64,000 nt of DNA, from positions 310,001 to 374,000 of the forward strand of contig OZ244244.1 of the NCBI GenBank assembly GCA_965217125.1, in the 5' to 3' direction. This document shows, piece by piece, positions 54,786 to 62,835 of the stretch. How positions within the stretch are numbered: position 1 is the first letter of the stretch; each line of letters begins with the position of its first letter. The translations under genes and the position numbers were made by a program. A model generated the notes under the pieces. The model did not search any database. It was not told where the DNA came from and saw nothing but the letters and a program-made list of their open reading frames with translations. Origin of the DNA: JAAOIF01 sp965217125 (lineage in GTDB: Bacteria; Pseudomonadota; Gammaproteobacteria; PS1; Pseudothioglobaceae).

Positions 54786-54803
54786 ATGCGACTGAAGTCG
54801 CAT
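54786..54803. repeat. REP-like palindrome, copy 7
   Basis: Perfect copy with tacc tail and the aaccgcacaaacaaacctaa linker. Confidence 0.8.
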
Positions 54804-54883
54804 TACCAACCGCACAAACAAACCTAATAGCGCCACTCTTGCTCTGCTTTTTTCACCACCACAAACGGTTCTAATATCGCCCC

Positions 54884-55035
54884 AATCCTCGATGTATAAG
54901 TGGCAAAAATCGCCGTTCAGGCGATAGGGCGAAGCCCGATTTTGATAGACTCCTTAGGGTGGGGGCTTGGGGGAGGGCGTCGGGATCTCGAGTTGAGGCA
55001 CACTCTACCACGCCCTCCCCCAAACAGACGATATA
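54884..55035 (+). repeat. large interspersed repeat, copy B
   Basis: Same order as copy A. Its perfect 14-bp stem (54967-54980 with 55010-55023) differs from copy A at the innermost pair, where both partners changed (A-T to T-A), so pairing is kept. It lies 104 bases after the 3' end of ald, facing copy C on the other side. Confidence 0.8.
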
Positions 55036-55139
55036 ATGTAAAACTCACACCAGCAATCTAATAGCGCTGCTTTTGCTCTGCTCTTACTCTGCTTTTTCTA
55101 CCCACCAACAAATCTAACGGCACCCAATCATCAAAAGGC

Positions 55140-56249
55140 TTACAATAAGTTATGTGTATTGTGGAATTTTAAATCTAAAGAATTAGCTAACTCTTTATGA
55201 GTGATTTTTCCTTGATATATATTAAGTCCGTTTGCAAAATGTTCATCTGTTTTTAGTGCTTTGTTAACACCAAGATTTGCTAATTTTAATACAAAAGGCA
55301 ATATGGCATTATTTAGAGCAAGTGTGGAAGTTCTGGCAACAACACTGGGCATATTAGTCACGCAGTAATGCACAACACCATCTACAATATAGGTAGGTTT
55401 ATCATGTGTAGTTGGGTGCGAGGTTTCAAAGCAACCACCTTGGTCAATTGCAACATCAACTACAACAGAGCCTTTTTTCATAGTTTTAATCATTTGTTTA
55501 TTTACTAACTTTGGTGCAGTTGCGCCAGGAATTAAAACACCACCTATTAGCAAATCAGATTTTGCAACTTGCTCAGCAATATTTGCTTTATTAGAGTATA
55601 TGGTTTTAAGCTTAGAGCCAAAAATTTCTTCTAATCGTTTTAGCGCTCTATTTGATAAATCAATAATAGCAACATCAGCACCCATTCCTACAGCTATTTT
55701 AGCTGCATTATAACCAACAACGCCGCCTCCTAAAATAACTACCTTTGCTGGCTCAACACCGGTAACACCGCTTAATAAAACTCCAGCACCTTGTTGTGGT
55801 TTTTCTAAACACATAGCTCCTTTTTGCACTGCAAGCCTACCTGCTATCGCAGACATAGGGGTTAATAATGGTAAATCTCCATAAGGCGAAGTTATGGTTT
55901 CATAAGCAATACAAGTAGCGCCACTATTTATTAAATCTATTGAGTGTGATTTATCAGCAGCCAAGTGCAAATAACTAAATAAAGTTTGTTGTGCTGTTAA
56001 TTTTGCTATTTCTGCATCTAAGGGCTCTTTTACTTTGACTATTAAATCTGATTCTTTAAAAACTTGTGTAACAGTTGCAATAGTGCCTCCGGCTTTTTCA
56101 TAATCTTTGTCGCTAAAGCCAACTCCAATACCAGCATTGCTTTCAACTATTACTGTGTGATTATTAGCTGTTAGTTCTAACACGCTAATAGGGCTAAGAC
56201 TTACTCTATATTCGTTATTTTTTATTTCTTTGGGTATTCCAATTTTCAT
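55140..56249 (-). CDS. ald: alanine dehydrogenase
   Basis: NAD-dependent oxidative deamination of alanine to pyruvate, or the reverse. The 369 residues are close to the family's 371. KIGIPKEIKNNEYRVSLSP opens it, then SAIAGRLAVQKGAMCLEKPQ near 133-152, the NAD fold VVILGGGVVGYNAAKIAVGM near 170-189, and DVAIDQGGCFETSHPTTH near 267-284. A good aaggaga ribosome site is present. It is unrelated to its neighbours and sits between inverted repeat copies B and C, splitting moaE from moeA. Confidence 0.94.
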   Translation of the reverse strand: MKIGIPKEIKNNEYRVSLSPISVLELTANNHTVIVESNAGIGVGFSDKDYEKAGGTIATVTQVFKESDLIVKVKEPLDAEIAKLTAQQTLFSYLHLAADKSHSIDLINSGATCIAYETITSPYGDLPLLTPMSAIAGRLAVQKGAMCLEKPQQGAGVLLSGVTGVEPAKVVILGGGVVGYNAAKIAVGMGADVAIIDLSNRALKRLEEIFGSKLKTIYSNKANIAEQVAKSDLLIGGVLIPGATAPKLVNKQMIKTMKKGSVVVDVAIDQGGCFETSHPTTHDKPTYIVDGVVHYCVTNMPSVVARTSTLALNNAILPFVLKLANLGVNKALKTDEHFANGLNIYQGKITHKELANSLDLKFHNTHNLL

Positions 56250-56327
56250 TTTATTTCTCCTTTTAATAAAGTTGCAATCTTACCTAAAATTAACCTGTTA
56301 AATGTATTATTGCATATACAAGCATAG

Positions 56328-56345
56328 ATGCGACTGAAGTCGCAT
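56328..56345. repeat. REP-like palindrome, copy 8
   Basis: Perfect copy with tacc tail, 79 bases upstream of the ald ATG. Confidence 0.8.
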
Positions 56346-56470
56346 TACCAACCGCACAAACAAAGCTAATAAGCAGAGGGCAGAAAACAGAGGGCAGAAA
56401 ACAGAAAACAGAGTAGAGCAAAAGCAAAATCAAGAGCGGTGCCATTAGATTTGTTTGTGTATTTTTTGTG

Positions 56471-56627
56471 TCATATCGTTTGTTTGGGGGAGGGCGACCA
56501 AGATTGTACCCCAACGCGAGATCCCGATCGCCCTCCCCCAAGCCCCCACCCTAAGGAGTTTATCAAAATCGGGCTTCGCCCTATCGCCTGGACGGCGATT
56601 TTTGCCACTTATACATTGAGGATTGGA
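56471..56627 (-). repeat. large interspersed repeat, copy C (inverted)
   Basis: Reverse complement of copies A and B, from atatcgtctg-type end to the gtggcaaaaatcgcc end. The stem 56484-56497 with 56528-56541 is perfect and has the copy A base pair. The loop is partly different (ttggggtacaatcttgg read on the minus strand). Confidence 0.8.
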
Positions 56628-56732
56628 GCGTAATTAGATTTGTTGGTGTTGAGCAGAGGTCAGAGGGGCAGAAGGCAGAAGACAGAGAACAGAGTAAGAG
56701 CGGCGCTATTAGGTTTGTTTGTGCGGTTGGTA

Positions 56733-56750
56733 ATGCGACTTCAGTCGCAT
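56733..56750. repeat. REP-like palindrome, copy 9 (inverted)
   Basis: Centre reads tc, so this copy is in opposite orientation to the other eight, and its ggta tail lies on the left. Confidence 0.8.
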
Positions 56751-56765
56751 TGGGTCAAAGTGTAA

Positions 56766-57227
56766 TTACTTTTGCTCTTGCTCTATTCTGTTCTCTGTTT
56801 TCTGCCTCTCTGCCCTCTGCTCAACCCATTTACTGGTATTTTTGCTGTGTTCTTTTTTCCAAAATGGTGCTTGGGTTTTTAAATAATCGATAACGAATTG
56901 GCAAGATTCAAAGGCGGATTTTCGGTGTTTGCTGGTGGTTATTATCAGCACGATTTGTTGGTTTATTTGTAAATCGCCAATGCGATGGATGATGGTGATA
57001 TTGCCTAATTGCCAACGCTGATGAGCCTGATTGGCAATTTCAATAAGTGATTTTTCGGTCATTTTAGGGTAGTGCTCAAGTGTCATTTTAGTTAGCGATT
57101 GCTGAGCTGAATCTCGCACCATACCGACAAAACTAACCACAGCACCAATATTGCTATTGTTGCCTTTGGCAAGGGAAAGTTCGGTTGTTAGGTCGAAGTC
57201 ATCGTGTTGTATGATTATTTTATCCAT
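56766..57227 (-). CDS. moaE: molybdopterin synthase catalytic subunit, C-terminus rewritten by repeat
   Basis: Large subunit of molybdopterin synthase, partner of MoaD. The 153 residues include GAVVSFVGMVRDSAQQ near 28-43, LEHYPKMTEKSLIEIA near 50-65, IIHRIGDLQINQQIVLI near 80-95 and APFWKKEHSKNTSKWVEQR near 118-137. After WVEQR the normal end is replaced by about 15 residues (AERQKTENRIEQEQK) encoded by an interspersed purine-tract repeat, with the stop inside it. The core is intact, so function is probably retained. It lies 15 bases after pdxB. Confidence 0.92.
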   Translation of the reverse strand: MDKIIIQHDDFDLTTELSLAKGNNSNIGAVVSFVGMVRDSAQQSLTKMTLEHYPKMTEKSLIEIANQAHQRWQLGNITIIHRIGDLQINQQIVLIITTSKHRKSAFESCQFVIDYLKTQAPFWKKEHSKNTSKWVEQRAERQKTENRIEQEQK

Positions 57228-57241
57228 AGCTATAATAGGTG

Positions 57242-58279
57242 TTAGGCAATCGGTAGTGCGATGTTGTTTTTATAATGATGCCATTCGTAGCGAGGCGGGT
57301 AGTTTCGGCGGTAGTGTTCAAAATTTTTAATGTTGTGAATGGCTGTGCTGTCATTTTTGAAATTGTAAATTTTGTTTAATGTGTCTTTAATATTGGCTTC
57401 ATTGGTGGATAATTTGCCCGGCTTAATGAGCTTAATAATGTTGCTATTTGCTTGTTTTTTGGTAAATCTGCATAGCGCATTATACACCATAAAACTGCCC
57501 ATAAATTTAGCGTTTAACGAGTGCCCGGCAATATGTGGGGTTGCCAAATAGGCGCTTTTTTGCAAGGTTTTATTAATATTAGGCTCGTTTTCCCAGCAAT
57601 CAATCACATTAGCTAAGGTCTTGGTTTTTGCCCAAACTTGTTCATCAATAATGCCGCCGCGTGCCGTATTGATAAGAATGGTTTGCGGAGTGATATGGTG
57701 AAAATTATGCGCATTTAATAAATGATAAGAAGGATGTGCGCCGTTGGTGGTGAGTGGGGTATGAAAGCTGACAATATCTGCGCTGAGTGCTGCGTTTAAA
57801 CTTACAAAATCGGGTAAATTTTCCCTATTTTGGCGTGGTGGGTCGTTGCATAGGGTTTTAATGCCCATTAGTTGTGCTTTAGCGGCTAATCGTGAGCCGA
57901 CATTGCCGACACCAATAATGCCTAAGGTTTTTTGCTGATAGTCAAATCCTAACTCAGCGGCAAGATTAACAATCGCACTAATGACAAATTCTGCCACTGC
58001 CATAGCGTTACAGCCTTGCGCTGAGAAAAATTGAATATGCTTGGCTTTGAGGTAGTCTTGCTCGATATGCTCTAATCCTGCCACGGCTGAACCCACAAAT
58101 TTAACTTGGCTAGCTGCCAATAAATCTTGATTAACCTGAGTGCGTGAGCGCACAATTAAAACATCTGCCTCTTTAACTGATTGTGCATTAATATCTGCTC
58201 CAGCTATGGCAGTAATTTCACCAAAATCGGCAAATATTTGTTGATAGGCATAACAAGCATCATCAATTATTAATTTCAT
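57242..58279 (-). CDS. pdxB: erythronate-4-phosphate dehydrogenase
   Basis: Second step of pyridoxal phosphate synthesis. D-2-hydroxyacid dehydrogenase fold of about 345 residues, against 378 in E. coli. KTLGIIGVGNVGSRLAAKA near 116-134 binds NAD; TILINTARGGIIDEQVW near 204-220 and TPHIAGHSLNAKF near 250-262 hold the catalytic Arg and His. EFVISAIVNLAAE near 97 is typical of PdxB. The ATG at 58279 overlaps the ung stop as ATGA. Confidence 0.9.
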   Translation of the reverse strand: MKLIIDDACYAYQQIFADFGEITAIAGADINAQSVKEADVLIVRSRTQVNQDLLAASQVKFVGSAVAGLEHIEQDYLKAKHIQFFSAQGCNAMAVAEFVISAIVNLAAELGFDYQQKTLGIIGVGNVGSRLAAKAQLMGIKTLCNDPPRQNRENLPDFVSLNAALSADIVSFHTPLTTNGAHPSYHLLNAHNFHHITPQTILINTARGGIIDEQVWAKTKTLANVIDCWENEPNINKTLQKSAYLATPHIAGHSLNAKFMGSFMVYNALCRFTKKQANSNIIKLIKPGKLSTNEANIKDTLNKIYNFKNDSTAIHNIKNFEHYRRNYPPRYEWHHYKNNIALPIA

Positions 58280-58953
58280 AATTGCCAATTGATTTGGGTT
58301 AAGTTGTGCATTTTAAGGTAATCGTTGCTTTTAGAAAAATGCTGGCAACCAAAAAAACCTTTGTGGGCAGAAAAGGGCGATGGGTGCGCGGCAGTGAGCG
58401 CTAAGTGTTTGTTTTGATTGATTAATGCAAGTTTTTTTTGTGCATAAGCGCCCCAAAGCAAGAATACTAAATTTTGTTTTTCTTTATTTAAAATTTGAAT
58501 AACCCCATCTGTAAACTCCTCCCAGCCTTGGTTTGCGTGTGAGGCTGGCTGACGGGCTTCAACGCTCAAAACACTATTGAGTAGCAACACACCTTGCCTT
58601 GCCCATTGGCTTAAATCGCCGTGTTGGCTCGGGGTAATATTCAAATCATTTAATAATTCTTTAAAAATATTGCTTAGTGATGGCGGGATTTTTATCTTAT
58701 TTGCCACCGAAAAACTAAGCCCGTGTGCCTGCCCTTCGTTGTGGTAGGGGTCTTGCCCTAAAATCACCACTTTAGCATCAGCAAATGCGGTTAATTCAAA
58801 GGCCTTAAACCAGTTTTTAGAATGTGGAAAAATAACTTTGCCAGCTTGTTTTTGCGCTTGCAAGAAAACTTTTAAATTGACCATAGCGCGCGCCTCAATT
58901 AAGGATTGTATGTGCGGATGCCAATCGGTTATTTTCACAAATTGAGCCACCAA
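58276..58953 (-). CDS. ung: uracil-DNA glycosylase
   Basis: Removes uracil from DNA. The 225 residues carry VVILGQDPYHNEGQAHGLSF near 61-80 (water-activating Asp), VLLLNSVLSVEA near 121-132, FLLWGAYAQKK near 162 and AAHPSPFSAHKGFFGCQHFS near 187-206 (catalytic His). Overlaps with neighbours of 19 and 4 bases show a tight operon with the thioredoxin-like gene and pdxB. Confidence 0.95.
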   Translation of the reverse strand: MVAQFVKITDWHPHIQSLIEARAMVNLKVFLQAQKQAGKVIFPHSKNWFKAFELTAFADAKVVILGQDPYHNEGQAHGLSFSVANKIKIPPSLSNIFKELLNDLNITPSQHGDLSQWARQGVLLLNSVLSVEARQPASHANQGWEEFTDGVIQILNKEKQNLVFLLWGAYAQKKLALINQNKHLALTAAHPSPFSAHKGFFGCQHFSKSNDYLKMHNLTQINWQL

Positions 58954-59429
58954 AGTCTAAGCCGATAACCCAGAGTTGTTACATAGCCGACTTCGCTAAA
59001 TTTAATGTGATTATCCTTGGAGATAAAAAAACTACTGGGCGTGGCTTTAACAGCAAAAAGCCCTGCCAAAGAGGCTGAGTTATCATTGATAATATTGTCT
59101 ATTTTCATATTATATTTGCTGGCATATTTTTTTAACTCAGCATCTGAGCCTGATTGCAAGGCAATATTCAGCACTCGATAATCCTTTGAGACTGATTGAA
59201 TGTTGCTATTTTCAAGGCGACAAATGCCACACCAAGTTGCCCAAAAATGTATTAAAGTCGCCTCATTTGCATGTGATGAGAGACTTTTGCCTGTGATGCT
59301 TTTGCTCGTAAAATTAGGAACTATGCCCTGAGCTAAATCATGCTGTTGCCAAGCACGAATGGCAAAAATGGCTAAAATAACCAACATAAATTGCATTATG
59401 GTTTTGCGTTTTGGTGTTTTGATTTTCAT
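58935..59429 (-). CDS. membrane-anchored thioredoxin-like protein
   Basis: TlpA/ScsD-like protein of 164 residues. A basic start (KIKTPKRKTI) and one transmembrane helix (about 12-28) anchor it to the membrane with a periplasmic thioredoxin domain. The active site is FWATWCGICRLENSNIQ near 68-84 (CGIC). AVKATPSSFFISKDN near 132-146 has the cis-proline. It probably handles disulfides or cytochrome maturation. Partner DsbD/CcdA is not in the window. Confidence 0.85.
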   Translation of the reverse strand: MKIKTPKRKTIMQFMLVILAIFAIRAWQQHDLAQGIVPNFTSKSITGKSLSSHANEATLIHFWATWCGICRLENSNIQSVSKDYRVLNIALQSGSDAELKKYASKYNMKIDNIINDNSASLAGLFAVKATPSSFFISKDNHIKFSEVGYVTTLGYRLRLWWLNL

Positions 59430-59556
59430 CTGAGATATTATAGCGTAGTATTAGAGTAATTTTGTTAATCAGCCTAATTATACAAAACTCTCAGACTATA
59501 ATACCGCTCAATTTATTGAAGTTTTATTATTTGTGTAAAAATTAAAAGGAAAAAAA

Positions 59557-59865
59557 ATGGCAAAAAAAATAACAGGTACAGTTGTCCAATTTGGCAGCAA
59601 GGGCTATGGTTTTATTGAGAGTGATGATAAGGAAAAATATTTTGTTCATCAAAATAATATTTACAATAATTCACGCTTAAAGGTAGGGACGCGGGTGGTG
59701 TTTAATGTAGAAAATTCGGACAAAGGCGTAGCAGCAATACGAGTAAAACTACAAAAAGGCAAAAAATATGGGGAAAAATCGTTATCAGATGGTGCAATTA
59801 AAACTATGTTTGCGATATTGTTTATTGTTCAAATTGTGGTGCTTTATCAAGTTTTTTTAGCATAA
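59557..59865 (+). CDS. cold-shock domain protein with C-terminal transmembrane helix
   Basis: Short protein of 102 residues. A cold-shock domain (about 3-67) shows GTVVQFGSKGYGFIES with RNP1 (KGYGFI), and KYFVHQNNI with RNP2. A basic linker (KLQKGKKYGEKS) then leads to a hydrophobic helix near 81-101 (IKTMFAILFIVQIVVLYQVF). Single-stranded RNA or DNA binding at the membrane is the natural reading. The aagga ribosome site is clear. The next gene begins 6 bases after its stop. Confidence 0.85.
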   Translation: MAKKITGTVVQFGSKGYGFIESDDKEKYFVHQNNIYNNSRLKVGTRVVFNVENSDKGVAAIRVKLQKGKKYGEKSLSDGAIKTMFAILFIVQIVVLYQVFLA

Positions 59866-59871
59866 AGCATA

Positions 59872-60942
59872 ATGGATTTAGACAAACAACAATTGATGCA
59901 CTCTATTATTCAGCGCGTCGCAACTGGCCCTGAATTAAGTAAAAATATTGACTTTGAAGAAGCACGAGATGCTATGGAGGCAATACTTCGTGGCGAAATT
60001 GACGATGTGCAATCTGCCATTTTTCTCATAGCTTTGCGTATGAAGCGTGAAACTATGGAAGAAAACCAAGGCATTTTGGCGGCGATTTTAGCCCAGAGTG
60101 AGCAACAACAGGTTGATGTTGATGATTTAATTGATTTGGGTGATCCGTATAGTGGCTATAATCGATCGATTCCGATTTCCTCGTTTCTACCGCCGGTGTT
60201 GGCTGAGCTGGGTTTGCCAAGCGTTATTCATGGGCTAGATAGTGTTTCGCCAAAATTTGGCTTAACTCATCGCCATATTAACCAATCATTGGGTTTGAGC
60301 GTTAATCATTCTACTATGCAGGCCAAGGCACGAATACAAGATCCATCGATTGGCTGGTCGTATATTGATCAATTTAGTTATTGTCAAGGGCTACATAATA
60401 TGGCGGGGCTACGCAATCGCATCATTAAACGCACTGTGATTAACACCATAGAAACCTTGATTGCGCCATTACGAGGCAGGGCTACTCATGCTATTTTAGG
60501 ATATGTACACAAGGCTTATCCACCAGTTTATGCGAATTTGGCAAATGCCGCTGGCATCAATAGTGTTTTATTGGTGCGCGGGGTTGAGGGCGGCGTGATT
60601 CCGTCATTGCGTCAAAAGGGTTTAATGATTTCATATAGGGCTGCGGAGGAGCAAAATCGTATTGATATTGACCCAGCAGAACTTGGCATTAATCAAGATA
60701 TGCGTGCAATTTCTTTTCCGAGTGGCTTAGATGTGCATAACGATATTGCTAAATTAGCGGATTATACAGTTAAATTAGGCACGGCTGCATTAGCGGGCGA
60801 GCAGGGTATGTTTTATGATGGACTGGTATTAGCGGGTGCTTTGGTGCTTTGGCACAGTAAAAAGGCGGCAAGTTTGAGCGATGCGGCACAAATGGTTAGA
60901 AGTGTATTAGACTCCACTAAGTCGCTAAATCGTTTACAATAA
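59872..60942 (+). CDS. TrpD2/YbiB-like glycosyl transferase family protein
   Basis: Protein of 356 residues with the anthranilate-phosphoribosyltransferase fold: helical domain (about 1-75) and a large alpha/beta domain. DVQSAIFLIALRMKRETMEE near 46-65 fits the helical domain. The glycine-rich GTGGD loop of true TrpD is absent; here the stretch reads DLGDPYSGYN. It is therefore closer to YbiB (TrpD2), reported to bind nucleic acid, than to a tryptophan enzyme. RGVEGGVIPSL near 235 is typical. It is co-directional with the cold-shock gene. Confidence 0.75.
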   Translation: MDLDKQQLMHSIIQRVATGPELSKNIDFEEARDAMEAILRGEIDDVQSAIFLIALRMKRETMEENQGILAAILAQSEQQQVDVDDLIDLGDPYSGYNRSIPISSFLPPVLAELGLPSVIHGLDSVSPKFGLTHRHINQSLGLSVNHSTMQAKARIQDPSIGWSYIDQFSYCQGLHNMAGLRNRIIKRTVINTIETLIAPLRGRATHAILGYVHKAYPPVYANLANAAGINSVLLVRGVEGGVIPSLRQKGLMISYRAAEEQNRIDIDPAELGINQDMRAISFPSGLDVHNDIAKLADYTVKLGTAALAGEQGMFYDGLVLAGALVLWHSKKAASLSDAAQMVRSVLDSTKSLNRLQ

Positions 60943-60970
60943 GCATTTTTAAAATAAAGGAGATAACAAA

Positions 60971-61474
60971 ATGAATAATACAATTAAAGCGGTTGTTAGT
61001 TGGCTGATTGCACTTTGGGCATCGAATGTTTTTATTAGCTCATTGTTTTATAAGTTTGATGAGACAGCATTAGAACCACAGCATATTTTTACCACAATTG
61101 GCGCTTGGATGAGCGATACTATTAGCACTACATTGGGCGAGTTATTTGCCGAATATGGCGCGATTTTAATTGGCATTGCTGAGTTAGTTACTGCTTTGGT
61201 GTTGTTATCACCAATTATATTATGGAGGCATAGAGAAAAATTACATTGTATTGGCGGCTTAATGGCATCAGCGGTGATGGCAGGTGCGGTATTTTTCCAT
61301 ATATTTACCCCATTAGGCTGGCATCCAACTTGGCATGTGGCAAATCAAGCTGCTTGTCAAGCAAAATTTATTGCCCCTGATTTATGTAGCGATACTGGTT
61401 TGGCAAATGCAGCACTATCGATTTTAATTTTAGGCATAGTGATGGTTGTAATCAATAAAAATGCAAGAGCATAA
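60971..61474 (+). CDS. DoxX-like membrane protein
   Basis: Integral membrane protein of 167 residues with four hydrophobic segments (about 6-26, 62-84, 94-113, 143-161). GELFAEYGAILIGIAELVTALVLL around 56-80 and a small loop with three cysteines (CQAKFIAPDLC region) are notable. It resembles DoxX/DoxD-like quinone-linked families, but I cannot give a substrate. An aaggagat ribosome site precedes it. It overlaps the decarboxylase gene by 14 bases. Confidence 0.6.
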   Translation: MNNTIKAVVSWLIALWASNVFISSLFYKFDETALEPQHIFTTIGAWMSDTISTTLGELFAEYGAILIGIAELVTALVLLSPIILWRHREKLHCIGGLMASAVMAGAVFFHIFTPLGWHPTWHVANQAACQAKFIAPDLCSDTGLANAALSILILGIVMVVINKNARA

Positions 61475-62834
61475 ACTATTACAAAAGACAGCGCAGGTTT
61501 TCAAACAAGCAAATCTTAAAAAAGACAATCAACTTATCAATTATCGAGGCGCTGAGGCGCTCAAACAAATTCTGGATTTATCTAAAGATAAGTTAAATAA
61601 TTGGGATGAGATATGGGCTTGGGTGGCGCAATATTTACAGTATTCACCCAATACCGCACACCCTAATTTTGTCAACCGTATGTGGTCGGGGGCAAATCCA
61701 CCTTCAATTGTGGGCGAGATTGTAACAGCCTTTAGCAATACTTCTGCTTGCACCTTTGAATCTGCGCCAGTTGCAACCTTGATGGAAAACTACATGCTTG
61801 AGCAAATGCTGGAAATTGCTGGTTTTAAAAATGGTGAAGGGCAGATGACCACCGGTTCAAGCAATGCCAATATGATTGCCATGATGGTGGCGCGTAATCA
61901 AGTGTTAGCAACAGCAAAACAAAAGGGTTTGTTTGGGCAACAGCCGTTATTTGCTTTTGTGAGTGCTGATGCGCATTATTCGTTAGATAAGGCGGTTAAT
62001 ATTTTAGGCATCGGCACTGATCATTTAATCAAAATTGCAACGCTTGATAATGGACAAATCAATACTTTGGCACTTGACAAAGCCATTGATGATGTTCGCC
62101 GTGGCGGCGGCATAGCGTTTTTTGTTGGTGCGACTTTAGGCACTACGGTGCGTGGTGCGTATGACAATATTAATCATTTGCTTAAACTTAAAAACAAACA
62201 TAATTTTTGGCTGCATGGCGATGGCGCTTGGGGTGGGGCGGTGATGATGAATCAGGCGCTGAGAGCTAAGTATTTACCGGGGATGGATAAACTTGATTCT
62301 TTTACTATGGATTTTCACAAGATGTTAGGCAGCAATCTAATGTGTAATTTTTTATTGTTAAATCACCAACATTTATTGTCATCCACCTGTGCAGACGGGG
62401 ATAATAGTTATATTTTTCGCGAAAAAAAGCTTGATTTAGGGGTTGCTTCATTACAATGTGGAAGGCGTGTCGATAGTTTAAAATGGTTTTTAGATTGGAA
62501 ATTTTATGGCAAGTCTGGTTTTGCTGAGCGAGTTGGATATTATTATCAATTGGCAAAATTTGCTGAGGATTTTATCAACCAAAGCAAGCAGTTAGAAATG
62601 GTTGTTAAACGCAGCTCATTTAATGTTTGTTTTGCTTTTAAAGCACAGCATGCAAATGCCTTTAACCAGCGCCTGCATGATGTTTTGCTTGAGGAGGAAC
62701 AGGCCTTGCTTGCTTTAGCTTATATTGGTGAAAAATTAGTATTTCGATTGTTAATCAGCAATATTAATTTGGACAAAACGAAACTAACCGAGCTATTAAA
62801 TCGTTTAATTACAACAGCAGTGAGATTGCAATAG
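61461..62834 (+). CDS. group II PLP decarboxylase (cysteine-sulfinate/glutamate/aspartate type)
   Basis: PLP enzyme of 457 residues of the GAD/CSAD family. TTGSSNANMIAMMVARNQV near 133-151, WLHGDGAWGGAVMMNQ near 251-266 with the PLP aspartate, and SFTMDFHKMLGSNLMCNFLL near 279-298, where Lys287 binds PLP. LQCGRRVDSLKWFLDWKFYG near 332-351 closely recalls animal cysteine-sulfinate decarboxylase. Substrate could be cysteine sulfinate, aspartate or glutamate. The next gene encodes a cysteine-dioxygenase-like cupin, which favours cysteine sulfinate and so hypotaurine as product. Confidence 0.82.
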   Translation: MQEHKLLQKTAQVFKQANLKKDNQLINYRGAEALKQILDLSKDKLNNWDEIWAWVAQYLQYSPNTAHPNFVNRMWSGANPPSIVGEIVTAFSNTSACTFESAPVATLMENYMLEQMLEIAGFKNGEGQMTTGSSNANMIAMMVARNQVLATAKQKGLFGQQPLFAFVSADAHYSLDKAVNILGIGTDHLIKIATLDNGQINTLALDKAIDDVRRGGGIAFFVGATLGTTVRGAYDNINHLLKLKNKHNFWLHGDGAWGGAVMMNQALRAKYLPGMDKLDSFTMDFHKMLGSNLMCNFLLLNHQHLLSSTCADGDNSYIFREKKLDLGVASLQCGRRVDSLKWFLDWKFYGKSGFAERVGYYYQLAKFAEDFINQSKQLEMVVKRSSFNVCFAFKAQHANAFNQRLHDVLLEEEQALLALAYIGEKLVFRLLISNINLDKTKLTELLNRLITTAVRLQ

Positions 62835-62835
62835 T

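Larger units (their letters stand above)
54545..54803 (+). repeat. 85-bp direct repeat pair with palindrome
   Basis: 54545-54628 and 54718-54803 share aataattacac, ctgacccaattatttac or a close form, agtggcaaaaatcacctcaa, tacaagcacagatgcgactg and the palindrome. They are separated by a purine tract. An inverted fragment (tgggtcaaagtgtaattac) lies at 56751-56769, next to moaE. Confidence 0.8.
54402..55139. repeat. repeat-filled intergenic block between moeA and ald
   Basis: No gene. From left to right: purine tract (about 54470-54540); unit gcaaaaataattacac..tgacccaattattta plus palindrome (54545-54628); second purine tract (54629-54715); second copy of the same unit (54718-54803); linker cctaatagcgcc; copy B of the large repeat (54884-55035); and a pyrimidine stretch with ctaatagcgctgc. 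The moeA promoter should be somewhere here, but I see no convincing -35/-10 pair. Confidence 0.75.
56250..56765. repeat. repeat-filled intergenic block between ald and moaE
   Basis: No gene. A short leader of ald (56250-56320) may hold its promoter. Then come a palindrome (56328-56345), a purine tract (56370-56430), copy C of the large repeat in inverted orientation, a second purine tract (56640-56700), the linker gcgctattaggtttgtttgt and an inverted palindrome (56733-56750). It mirrors the block at 54402-55139. Confidence 0.75.

Noticed and set aside
56290..56541. 83-codon minus-strand frame
   Set aside because: Made entirely of palindrome, purine tract and large repeat sequence, so the apparent protein is translated repeat DNA.
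59872..60942. True anthranilate phosphoribosyltransferase (trpD)
   Set aside because: The glycine-rich phosphate-binding loop of TrpD is missing and no trp genes are nearby.
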